A program made the position numbers and the translations under genes. The notes below the pieces were generated by a model. That model worked only from the letters and a program-made list of their open reading frames with translations, ran no database searches and had not been told where the DNA came from. Shown piece by piece: positions 34,768 through 42,950 of a stretch of 64,000 bases of DNA. The stretch's first letter is position 1; each line of letters starts with the position of its first letter. Source of the DNA: Alteromonas sp. ALT199 (GTDB lineage Bacteria > Pseudomonadota > Gammaproteobacteria > Enterobacterales > Alteromonadaceae); the NCBI RefSeq assembly GCF_018619335.1, contig NZ_JAHHDX010000117.1, forward strand, positions 1 through 64,000. The letters run 5' to 3'.

Positions 34768-36876
34768 ATGTTTGCGTCTCGTTTCGCCTTTCGCCCTTCG
34801 CGAAAAGGCTTATCTGTTGCCTCGACAGCATTATCACTATTAGTACTAGGTATTAGCCAGGCCAATGCCTTGCAAGAATCTGGCTCTGATTCAGCTAGCT
34901 TAAATGCGCTAACGTACAATGACACCTTCAACTTAGAGTTTGTGACAAACCCACAGTTTCTTGACAAGGATACGGTAGTTTATTCTCGTCAGAGCATGGA
35001 TGTCATGACTGACGGTAGACAAAGTCGACTATGGCAAGTAAACATTAAATCCGGTGAACATCGCCCGTTTATTGGTGTAGACGAAAACTTGTCGCAGGCT
35101 ACCTTATCGCCCAACGGTAAAATGGTGGCATATACAAAATCGGTAAACGGGCGCGCACAAATTCATCTTTATTACCTAGATACCATGCAGTCTGTCCGTT
35201 TGACCAACACCACCGAAACACCTCGTCAGTTAACCTGGTCTAATGACAGCAAGACCTTAGCGTTTACGCAGTTTACCGAACAAAAGCAAAAGCCTTTATT
35301 TACCGACATGCCAAGTAAACCTAAAGGGGCCAAATGGGCGGATCAAGGCACATATATTGATGCGGTGCAGTACAGAGGCGACGGCAGAGGCTACTTGCGT
35401 GAGGGCTTCGATCAGATTTTTGTTTTGCCTGTTGAAGGCGGTACGCCTCGTCAGCTAACCACAGGGAAATTCCCCAGCGGCGGCACCCTTTCATTTTCTA
35501 AAGACAATGATTGGATTTATTTTGCCACGCCACAACGAGAAGACTACGCGCTACATCCTTTGTTCAGCGATATTTACAAAGTGAACGTAAGCACAGCGTC
35601 AGTTGAACAAGTTACCAATATTGAAGGGCCTGAAGGCAGACCAACTTTAAGCCCCGACGGTAAATACCTTGCGTTTACCCAACTTAACGACAGAAAGCTT
35701 TCATATCAAAACGGTGACATCGTTGTACTAGAACTTAAAAGTGGTGATATTACTCGCTTAACTACATCGTTAGATAGAAGCTTAGGTAAGTTCACGTGGC
35801 GTAAAGACAGTCGCGGATTAATTTTCTCTTACCTTGATCATGGAGAGACTAAGCTTGCTGCAGTGAACCTTAAAGGTGATGTAAAAACTATCAACGTGAG
35901 CATTGGCGGTCAGGCCTTTGGACGCCCTTACACGTCAGGTGACTTTGCAGTTAGTGAAAAAGGGGACATCGTTTATACTACTGCCAGTCGCACCATGCCG
36001 GGCGACTTAGCGCTTTACAGAAAAGGTAAAGATGATATACAGCTTACCGATTTAAATAACGACGCACTTGGCCATAAGACGTTGGCAGAAGTGCAAGACC
36101 TTTCGGTAGTTTCAAGTGTTGATGAGCTACCTATCGACGCTTGGATTGCATTGCCGCCAGGATTCGATAGCAGCAAAAAATACCCGCTGATATTAGAAAT
36201 TCACGGCGGTCCACACGCAGCCTACGGCCCTCATTTTGCCATGGAAATTCAGCTGATGGCAGCCCAAGGTTATGTGGTTGTGTGGTCTAACCCAAGGGGT
36301 AGTAGTTCCTACGGTGAAGACTTCGGTAACTTGATTCACCATAACTACCCGTCTGAAGACTATAACGACCTGATGGACGTAGTAGATGCGGTTGTTAAGC
36401 AAGGTTATGTTGATTCTGAGAACTTATTTATTACCGGTGGCTCAGGCGGCGGTACACTTACCGCTTGGTCTATTGGTAAAACTGAGCGCTTTAGTGCAGC
36501 TGTAGTGGCAAAACCCGTTATCAACTGGATGAGCTTTTCGTTGACGGCCGATGCGTATCCTTACTTTAGCCAATATTGGATGGCTGATATGCCGTGGAAC
36601 ATTGCCGATAAGCTATGGAAGCGCAGCCCGCTAAGTTTAGTGGGTAACGTAGTAACGCCAACCATGCTGCTAACCGGCGAAGCCGATCACCGCACCCCTA
36701 TTAGTGAAACCGAGCAATACTATCAAGCCTTGAGACTGCAAGGTGTGGATGCGGCGATGGTACGCATTCCTGGGGCTTCACATGGCATCGCAAGCCGCCC
36801 TTCTCGTTTGATTCAAAAAGTGGGAAATATTGTGGCGTGGTTTGAACGCTACAAGAAAGACAAAGACAGCGAGTAA
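34768..36876 (+). CDS. S9-family serine peptidase (prolyl oligopeptidase type)
   Basis: 702 residues from ATG 34768 (AAAGGA nine bases upstream); an upstream in-frame start at 34654 would place a non-signal sequence in front of the signal peptide. The signal peptide runs to about ISQANALQ. A beta-propeller of WD40-like/TolB-like repeats follows (residues about 45-400, e.g. ATLSPNGKMVAYTKSVNG). The alpha/beta hydrolase domain has GGSGGG with catalytic Ser559, the Asp in GEADHRTP and His in GASHGIASRP. The enzyme is exported, probably degrading peptides in the periplasm or outside, in the acylaminoacyl-peptidase/DPP group. Confidence 0.93.
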   Translation: MFASRFAFRPSRKGLSVASTALSLLVLGISQANALQESGSDSASLNALTYNDTFNLEFVTNPQFLDKDTVVYSRQSMDVMTDGRQSRLWQVNIKSGEHRPFIGVDENLSQATLSPNGKMVAYTKSVNGRAQIHLYYLDTMQSVRLTNTTETPRQLTWSNDSKTLAFTQFTEQKQKPLFTDMPSKPKGAKWADQGTYIDAVQYRGDGRGYLREGFDQIFVLPVEGGTPRQLTTGKFPSGGTLSFSKDNDWIYFATPQREDYALHPLFSDIYKVNVSTASVEQVTNIEGPEGRPTLSPDGKYLAFTQLNDRKLSYQNGDIVVLELKSGDITRLTTSLDRSLGKFTWRKDSRGLIFSYLDHGETKLAAVNLKGDVKTINVSIGGQAFGRPYTSGDFAVSEKGDIVYTTASRTMPGDLALYRKGKDDIQLTDLNNDALGHKTLAEVQDLSVVSSVDELPIDAWIALPPGFDSSKKYPLILEIHGGPHAAYGPHFAMEIQLMAAQGYVVVWSNPRGSSSYGEDFGNLIHHNYPSEDYNDLMDVVDAVVKQGYVDSENLFITGGSGGGTLTAWSIGKTERFSAAVVAKPVINWMSFSLTADAYPYFSQYWMADMPWNIADKLWKRSPLSLVGNVVTPTMLLTGEADHRTPISETEQYYQALRLQGVDAAMVRIPGASHGIASRPSRLIQKVGNIVAWFERYKKDKDSE

Positions 36877-36908
36877 GGCGGATTAAATTCTTAGCTCTAT
36901 TTAAGAAA

Positions 36909-36942
36909 AAAGGCGCCCTTCAGTAAATGAAGTGACGCCTTT
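36909..36942. terminator. Bidirectional terminator between convergent genes
   Basis: AAAGGCG (36909-36915) pairs with CGCCTTT (36936-36942), with further pairing TTCA/TGAA inside; A-rich and T-rich flanks allow it to work on both strands, for the S9 peptidase and the sugar dehydrogenase. Confidence 0.75.
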
Positions 36943-36961
36943 CTTTTCTTCAACATTTACC

Positions 36962-38149
36962 CTATTTGGTGAGCTTTAGTACTTTTCCATTAGGGGCGTC
37001 GGTCAATAAGTAAATAGCACCATCTGGACCCACTTCTACGTCGCGGATACGGTCGTGATTGTCGCGTACATATTCGAACTGCTCTCCCGGCTTTCCATCT
37101 TCTACCTTGATACGGCGAAGGTGGGTAAATTTCAAAGAACCCACTAATATATCGCCGTTCCACTCTTTAAACATGTCGCCTTGGTAGAAGGTTAGGCCGC
37201 TTGGTGCAATAGACGGGTCCCAGTACAACCAAGGCTGCTTCATACCATCCATATGGGTTTTATCGCTGATAATGTCGCCGCTGTAGTCAACGCCATAAGT
37301 AATCTCTGGCCAACCGTAGTTCGCACCGCGCTCTAGGATATTAATTTCATCACCGCCTTTAGGTCCGTGCTCCATTGCCCATACTGCGCCGGTTTCAGGG
37401 TGAATGGTTACGCCCTGGACATTGCGGTGACCATAGCTGAATATTTCAGGGGCATTGCCATCGGTGAAGGGGTTATCTTTTACTGCACTGCCGTCACGGT
37501 TGATACGCACAATTTTACCAAAGTGGTTATTGGTGTTTTGCGCTTCTTTCATGTACTTATAGCGATCGCCCATGGTGACGTACAAGTGCTTTTTAGCATC
37601 AAACGCTAAGCGGCAGCCAAAGTGAAAGCCGTTATCCACAATAGAGTCGGCACTGAAGATAACATCAACATTTTCAAGGCCTAAATCAGTAAGTGTGGCT
37701 TTTGCAACACTACTACTGCTGCCAGGTTTGCCTTCTGTGTCACTCGCTTTGCTGAAGCAAAAGTAAATCGTATTGTTGCTGGCGAAATCTGGGTCGATGG
37801 TGATGTCTAACATGCCACCCTGGTTCTGCGCGACCACTTCAGGTACGTTATTTAGGCGCCCTGACAATTTACCGTCTTTTGACAAACGTTGGATACCACC
37901 CGCTCGTTCGGTTACCAGCAAGTCGCCATCAGGTAAAAACACCATGCCCCATGGATGCACTAAACCTTCAGCAAGCGTGGTTACGGTAATATCGCTTTCG
38001 GTGATTTCATGGGATTCACCATGCTCGTGGCCTCCGTGCGCCATTGCCAATGGACTTACCGTAAGCGCTAATACGCAAGCTAACGAGTGCGCTAGCATAT
38101 TAATGGGTTTAAATGGTGCGGTTAATAGTTTCATCGCTAAGAGCCTCAT
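36962..38149 (-). CDS. PQQ-dependent aldose sugar dehydrogenase family protein
   Basis: 395 residues. It has a signal sequence (hydrophobic to about residue 37) and a His-rich mature N-terminus (GGHEHGESHE). The six-bladed propeller of soluble glucose dehydrogenase type is recognisable: GLVHPWGMVFLPDGDLLVTERAGGIQRL, HFGCRLAFDAKKHLYVTMGDR, GHRNVQGVTIHPETGAVWAMEHGPKGGDEINILERGANYGWPEITYG. This matches E. coli YliI (Asd). It would oxidise aldoses in the periplasm with PQQ; whether this strain makes PQQ cannot be judged here. Confidence 0.9.
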   Translation of the reverse strand: MRLLAMKLLTAPFKPINMLAHSLACVLALTVSPLAMAHGGHEHGESHEITESDITVTTLAEGLVHPWGMVFLPDGDLLVTERAGGIQRLSKDGKLSGRLNNVPEVVAQNQGGMLDITIDPDFASNNTIYFCFSKASDTEGKPGSSSSVAKATLTDLGLENVDVIFSADSIVDNGFHFGCRLAFDAKKHLYVTMGDRYKYMKEAQNTNNHFGKIVRINRDGSAVKDNPFTDGNAPEIFSYGHRNVQGVTIHPETGAVWAMEHGPKGGDEINILERGANYGWPEITYGVDYSGDIISDKTHMDGMKQPWLYWDPSIAPSGLTFYQGDMFKEWNGDILVGSLKFTHLRRIKVEDGKPGEQFEYVRDNHDRIRDVEVGPDGAIYLLTDAPNGKVLKLTK

Positions 38150-38220
38150 TAGAAGAAAGGATGTGCTTTAATCCACAATCTTCTTTTACTGTTTTGTTTT
38201 TGTCTCAAAGCAGTATACAA

Positions 38221-38249
38221 AAAAGGGCACAGCGCTGCTGTACCCTTTT
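38221..38249 (-). terminator. Terminator downstream of dps
   Basis: AAAAGGG-C-ACAGC and GCTGT-A-CCCTTTT form an almost perfect 13-bp stem around GCT. The minus strand continues with TTTTTTG after it. Confidence 0.8.
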
Positions 38250-38367
38250 GTTAGATTTTCTTGCCCATGCGGTAAAGTCGGCTTTTCACACAAACAAAGC
38301 TAGCCTCTAGCGCTCATTGTTGCGCAGTCATAGTTTTACGCTAACCGTTGTTATTAGGGTAGCGTAT

Positions 38368-38841
38368 TTATCTTGGCAATGTTGCGCGAAGCATCCACGC
38401 TGTTTTCTCGTGAACGCGCATACGATCACCAATCAACGCTGCAGATGACTCGTCGTCAGCGTCTTGCGCTATTTTTAATGACTCACGGCACGTTTTAACT
38501 ACTTGCTCATGACCATGAGTAAGCAAACGTACCATTTCGGTAGCTTCAGGCACGCCCTCAACTTCTTCAATTGAACTAAGCTGAGCGAATGACTTATATG
38601 TTCCAGGTGCTGAAACGCCTAATGTACGAATACGCTCTGCAATTTCATCAACCGCTTCTGCAAGCTCAGTGTAGTGCTCTTCAAACATCAGGTGCAATTC
38701 ACGGAACTGAGGACCTTCTACGTTCCAATGAAAGTTATGCGTTTGAAGGTACAATGTGTAAGAGTCGGCCAATAGCTTTTTAAGGCCTTCTGCTACTGCG
38801 TTACGATCGCTCTCAGAAATACCAATATCAATCTTGCTCAT
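38368..38841 (-). CDS. dps: Dps family DNA-binding ferritin-like protein
   Basis: 157 residues with the Dps ferroxidase pattern: [45 protein letters not shown], giving the His, Asp and Glu ligands shared at the dodecamer interface. It binds iron, consumes hydrogen peroxide and protects DNA in starvation. N-terminal lysines are few, so direct DNA binding is uncertain. The gene is monocistronic, with a terminator behind it and a long AT-rich promoter region upstream where I could not recognise an OxyR or Fur site. Confidence 0.95.
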   Translation of the reverse strand: MSKIDIGISESDRNAVAEGLKKLLADSYTLYLQTHNFHWNVEGPQFRELHLMFEEHYTELAEAVDEIAERIRTLGVSAPGTYKSFAQLSSIEEVEGVPEATEMVRLLTHGHEQVVKTCRESLKIAQDADDESSAALIGDRMRVHEKTAWMLRATLPR

Positions 38842-39027
38842 GTCACACTCCTTAACGTTAAAACCTTTTTAGATTTTTATTCGGCCAACTCATTAGCTTC
38901 CAATAAAACCTTGGTTTGCAAATATAACTTAATAATACACTAGATTTTTTGATTTAGATTAACGGTTTAGTTGATTGCTTTCATCGCATTAATCGATAGC
39001 TCAATACATTTTATCCAAATCGGTGAA

Positions 39028-39570
39028 TTAATGGTGGTGGTGTACTTCGCCTGCCTCTTTTTTAACAGGTAACGTCGTCTTTAGCTCGCTGGAATCACTA
39101 AATACTAAAGTTAGCGTTATTTCACTGCCTGCTTCCAATCCGTTAGACAGCCCCATCAGCATAATGTGACGGCCACCGGGTTCAAACGAAACCATCTCGC
39201 CCGCCTTTATTTCGACACCTTCCGTTAACTCACGCATTTTCATCATGTCTGCTTCCATTACCGTCGTGTGAATTTGCGCTTCACTTGCTAAATTGCTCGA
39301 TACTGAAACAGACGTCAGTTTTGTATCGCGGTCACTGTTATTGTGTAAAGTAAAGTACACTGCGCCGGTTTTCGCCAAGGCAAAGGTCGCTCTAGCGTAA
39401 CCGCCCATAACCATGACGCCAGTTTGCGTGTTTGCACCCTTGGGATGTTCTTTACTCTGGTGCTTATTTTCATGTTCACTAGCGTGGGCAGTAACAAGTG
39501 CCGATAGGCTTAAAGAAAATAAGCTTGTGGCGATAAACAATGGTTTTAGCGATTTGGAAAAAAATGACAT
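39028..39570 (-). CDS. PCuAC-type periplasmic copper chaperone
   Basis: 180 residues with a signal peptide (to about VTAHA). The PCuAC/DUF461 domain has the copper motif H-x-x-x-M... with EAQIHTTVMEADMMKMREL and later GGRHIMLMGL, giving the usual H-M...H-M ligands. The start of the mature protein and the C-terminus (GEVHHHH) are His-rich, which could add metal sites. Such proteins deliver Cu(I) to the CuA centre of cytochrome oxidase. The usual partner senC/sco is not adjacent. The gene stands alone next to tRNA-Thr. Confidence 0.93.
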   Translation of the reverse strand: MSFFSKSLKPLFIATSLFSLSLSALVTAHASEHENKHQSKEHPKGANTQTGVMVMGGYARATFALAKTGAVYFTLHNNSDRDTKLTSVSVSSNLASEAQIHTTVMEADMMKMRELTEGVEIKAGEMVSFEPGGRHIMLMGLSNGLEAGSEITLTLVFSDSSELKTTLPVKKEAGEVHHHH

Positions 39571-39635
39571 ACAGTCTGCTCCGAATGAATATTCAGAAAC
39601 AGTGTACGTAAGATTGGCATAGGAAAAAAGAAAAA

Positions 39636-39711
<76 letters not shown>

Positions 39712-39771
39712 ACACTTTAAAAACCGCTGCCTAGACAGCGGATGCGTATTCTAGCGATAAACGCGGGGGTG

Positions 39772-40908
39772 TCAACCTTTTAATCGCGTTGCTTCAGCAA
39801 CTAATTTCGGAAAGTACTCAAGTGGTAAATATTTGCTCAATGCCATGAGCTTTTCACCTAGGCTTTCATAACTGTTAGTGGTGACATTAATATGCCCCAT
39901 CTTACGCTTTTCGCGAACAGATTTTCCGTACCAGTGAAGGTGACTACCATCAATACTCAGCAAATCTCGTGAAAAACTGCTGCACCCAATGATGTTTACC
40001 ATAGCGCTTGGGCCAATGGCTGATGTATCACCAAGGGGTAAGCCGCACACTGCACGTAAATGATTTTCGAACTGGCTGGTTACAGCACCCGACTGGCTCC
40101 AGTGACCAGAATTATGTACGCGCGGAGCAAGTTCGTTTACAAGCAGCTTGTCGCCCACTTGGAACAACTCAACCGCTAACACACCTACATAGTTCATACC
40201 CTCAGCCAGTTTCACAAAAATATCGTGAGCTTGAGCCTGAAGTGCGTCATCAATGTTAGTCGCTGGCGCTACCGACACGTGAAGTTGGCCTTGATGGTGA
40301 AGGTTCTCAGCAAGCGGATAGGTTCTTATATCGCCATTAGCGTTACGCACGCCAATTAATGACAACTCCCTGTCGAAGGCGACCATTTTCTCAACTACCA
40401 AAGGTACGTTTTTTAGGTCTAAACCTTGAAGTGAGCTTTTTAATGCTGGCAAATCAGCTTCATCGCTTAAGCGCCATTGACCGTAGCCGTCATAGCCATC
40501 GCGACTGGCTTTTAGAATTAGCTTATTGCCAAGTAGCTTAACGCAATCATCTAACTGGGAAAGGTCAGTAACTATTTGGTGGTCGCAGTTTGCAACCTGC
40601 ATGCTTTCAAGTAGTTTTTTTTCGCGTACGCGGTCGGCACCAACAAGAATGCTTTCAATATTCGGCATCAATTTGTTAGTTTTCGCCGCCTCTTCTAGAA
40701 GCCCCTCGGGCACATGCTCGAATTCTACTGTTAGCGCATCAGCGCCTTCAACCGCTTCAGCAAGCGAAATTTCAAGTGGGGTTTTGCTAACTGGATGCAC
40801 AACGGTATCGTTGTTTACGTCCACAGCTTGTACGTCAATACCTAGCGGGCTTCCTGCTAGGTACATCATTTGAGCAAGTTGGCCTGCGCCGTAAACAACT
40901 ACTCTCAT
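39772..40908 (-). CDS. purK: 5-(carboxyamino)imidazole ribonucleotide synthase
   Basis: 378 residues of ATP-grasp type. The N-terminal [19 protein letters not shown] is the PurK glycine loop, and [45 protein letters not shown] are the ATP-grasp/metal motifs. It converts AIR with ATP and bicarbonate to N5-CAIR. The first codon overlaps the purE end by four bases (40905-40908), so the two are translated together, in the order purE-purK. Confidence 0.97.
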   Translation of the reverse strand: MRVVVYGAGQLAQMMYLAGSPLGIDVQAVDVNNDTVVHPVSKTPLEISLAEAVEGADALTVEFEHVPEGLLEEAAKTNKLMPNIESILVGADRVREKKLLESMQVANCDHQIVTDLSQLDDCVKLLGNKLILKASRDGYDGYGQWRLSDEADLPALKSSLQGLDLKNVPLVVEKMVAFDRELSLIGVRNANGDIRTYPLAENLHHQGQLHVSVAPATNIDDALQAQAHDIFVKLAEGMNYVGVLAVELFQVGDKLLVNELAPRVHNSGHWSQSGAVTSQFENHLRAVCGLPLGDTSAIGPSAMVNIIGCSSFSRDLLSIDGSHLHWYGKSVREKRKMGHINVTTNSYESLGEKLMALSKYLPLEYFPKLVAEATRLKG

Positions 40909-41399
40909 TCATCTAGCTCCAACGTGTTGCTTGAAGCAAGTACTGTGTCGGTTTGAGACTTTCTAAAAGCGATAACGGCATCGCGTACACTTTCGTCTTG
41001 CAGTGCAACCACTTGTGCAGCTAAAAGACCGGCATTTGCTGCACCAGCCTCGCCAATTGCCAGTGTGCCAACCGCTACGCCTTTTGGCATCTGAACAATA
41101 GAGAGCAGTGAATCTAAGCCGTTAAGTGCTTTTGATTTAACCGGGCAACCGAACACAGGTAAATGTGTGTGCGCGGCAATCATACCGGGTAAGTGTGCCG
41201 CGCCACCTGCGCCAGCAATTATTGCGCTAAAACCTTTATCGGCAGCGGCTTCTGCGAACTCTACTAGCAAGATAGGTGTGCGGTGCGCCGACACAACCTT
41301 CGCTTCAAATTCAACACCAAACGACTTCAGCATTTTTGCGGCCTGCTGCATAGTAGGCCAGTCTGAAGTTGAACCCATTACAATCGCGACTTTTGCCAT
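40905..41399 (-). CDS. purE: N5-carboxyaminoimidazole ribonucleotide mutase
   Basis: 164 residues. [34 protein letters not shown] holds the phosphate and substrate loop of class I PurE, with the conserved SAHRTP, and [26 protein letters not shown] is the second signature. It moves the carboxylate in N5-CAIR to give CAIR. Starts the purEK operon; no PurR-type box is obvious upstream. Confidence 0.97.
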   Translation of the reverse strand: MAKVAIVMGSTSDWPTMQQAAKMLKSFGVEFEAKVVSAHRTPILLVEFAEAAADKGFSAIIAGAGGAAHLPGMIAAHTHLPVFGCPVKSKALNGLDSLLSIVQMPKGVAVGTLAIGEAGAANAGLLAAQVVALQDESVRDAVIAFRKSQTDTVLASSNTLELDE

Positions 41400-41675
41400 C
41401 TAGAGATCCTCGGGGTAGGTAAAATGGACAACCTTGGAAAGGCCGCGATTGTAGCGTAAAACCGTTTAAAATCCCACCGTAAATGCTGTTGAAAATAGCG
41501 CCGACAGCTAAGTTCCTGTACATGACGCTTTCCTTAGCAGGTGATCTATCTAATCATTCTAGTCCGTATTAACTATAATTAATTTGAGTAAAAATACTGC
41601 CTCATAACACGGATTAACGACCGCTATTCTTAGAACTTAGTAACGTTAATGGTTAAATGGCGTAAGAGGTTATTG

Positions 41676-42950
41676 ATGACAGATAAGCATGAACCCGACG
41701 TACTTGACGAGGTGATAGAAGAAGTACAAGACGTGGTCTCTGACTTCTTAAATCGCGAAGCCGCTCCCGGTATTCTTCTAATGGCTGCCACCATACTCGC
41801 TCTGGTTGTGGCTAACTCCCCTTTAGATCGTTTTTATGATCAACTTATAAGTATGCCTGTGCAAGTATCTGCTGGCAGTTGGGAAATAGACAAACCCTTG
41901 CTGCTTTGGATTAACGACGGCTTGATGGCTGTGTTCTTTTTTCATGTTGGTTTAGAACTCAAGCGGGAGGTATGCGAAGGCGAACTCGCCAACCCTAAGG
42001 ATATAATATTACCCGCAGCAGGTGCAGTTGGCGGCATGGTCCTGCCCGCTTTAATCTATGTAGGCATTAATTGGGACAACCCTGTCGCTATAGCGGGTTG
42101 GGCTATACCAGCTGCTACAGATATTGCCTTCGCACTAGGTATTCTTGCCTTGTTAGGTAGCCGTGTTCCAACCAGCCTTAAGGTCTTTCTTGTAACCCTC
42201 GCTATTATTGACGATATCGGCGCCATAGTAATTATTGCGTTGTTTTACACCGAAAATATCACCGCTGGTGCGCTTTATGTTGCAGCGGGCTGTTTATTGC
42301 TACTTTGGCAAATGAATAAGCGTAACGTGGTAGATATTCCCGCTTATGTTTTCGTGGGTGCTATATTATGGGTTGCTATGCTCAAATCGGGTGTCCACGC
42401 GACTTTAGCGGGTGTAGTGCTTGCTGCGTTTATTCCTATGCGCGATGAAAAAGACAAGTCATACTCTCCGGTAACACGACTTGAGCACGGATTGAATGGT
42501 TCTGTGAGTTTTGCAATTTTGCCTTTATTTGCCTTTGCAAATGCGGGGATTAGTTTCGGAAATATCTCTCCAGAAGGTATTTTTCACCCTGTGACTTTTG
42601 GTATTTTTCTTGGCTTAGTTCTCGGTAAGCAAATTGGTGTATTTGGGTTTTGCTATCTAATGGTAAAGCTAAAACTGGCGAAATTACCTGACGACCTTAA
42701 TTTCAAGCATATCTATGGCTGCGCGCTGCTTTGTGGCGTTGGCTTCACAATGAGCTTATTTATTGGCGGGCTTGCCTTCGCACAAACGGGCATTAATCAG
42801 ATATTTGATGAGCGAGTGGGTATATTAGCAGGCTCAATCGTATCTGCGTGCTTGGGCTACATAGTGTTGAGACTCGTTAGCGAAGCACCGAGTGACGACA
42901 CCGACGTCGCTTCAAACGCTAGTAAGTTCACTGGCAATACAGTTAAATAG
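41676..42950 (+). CDS. nhaA: Na+/H+ antiporter NhaA
   Basis: 424 residues from ATG 41676, chosen for its AAGAGG site six bases upstream; ATG 41649 is an alternative. The Na+/H+ site is visible in AIPAATDIAFALGILALLG and LAIIDDIGAIVIIALFY, with the essential Asp pair. It expels Na+ in exchange for H+ at the inner membrane. The N-terminus carries an acidic DEVIEEVQDVVSDFLNREA extension, longer than in E. coli. Its last 39 bases overlap the end of the histidine kinase gene on the other strand. Confidence 0.95.
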   Translation: MTDKHEPDVLDEVIEEVQDVVSDFLNREAAPGILLMAATILALVVANSPLDRFYDQLISMPVQVSAGSWEIDKPLLLWINDGLMAVFFFHVGLELKREVCEGELANPKDIILPAAGAVGGMVLPALIYVGINWDNPVAIAGWAIPAATDIAFALGILALLGSRVPTSLKVFLVTLAIIDDIGAIVIIALFYTENITAGALYVAAGCLLLLWQMNKRNVVDIPAYVFVGAILWVAMLKSGVHATLAGVVLAAFIPMRDEKDKSYSPVTRLEHGLNGSVSFAILPLFAFANAGISFGNISPEGIFHPVTFGIFLGLVLGKQIGVFGFCYLMVKLKLAKLPDDLNFKHIYGCALLCGVGFTMSLFIGGLAFAQTGINQIFDERVGILAGSIVSACLGYIVLRLVSEAPSDDTDVASNASKFTGNTVK

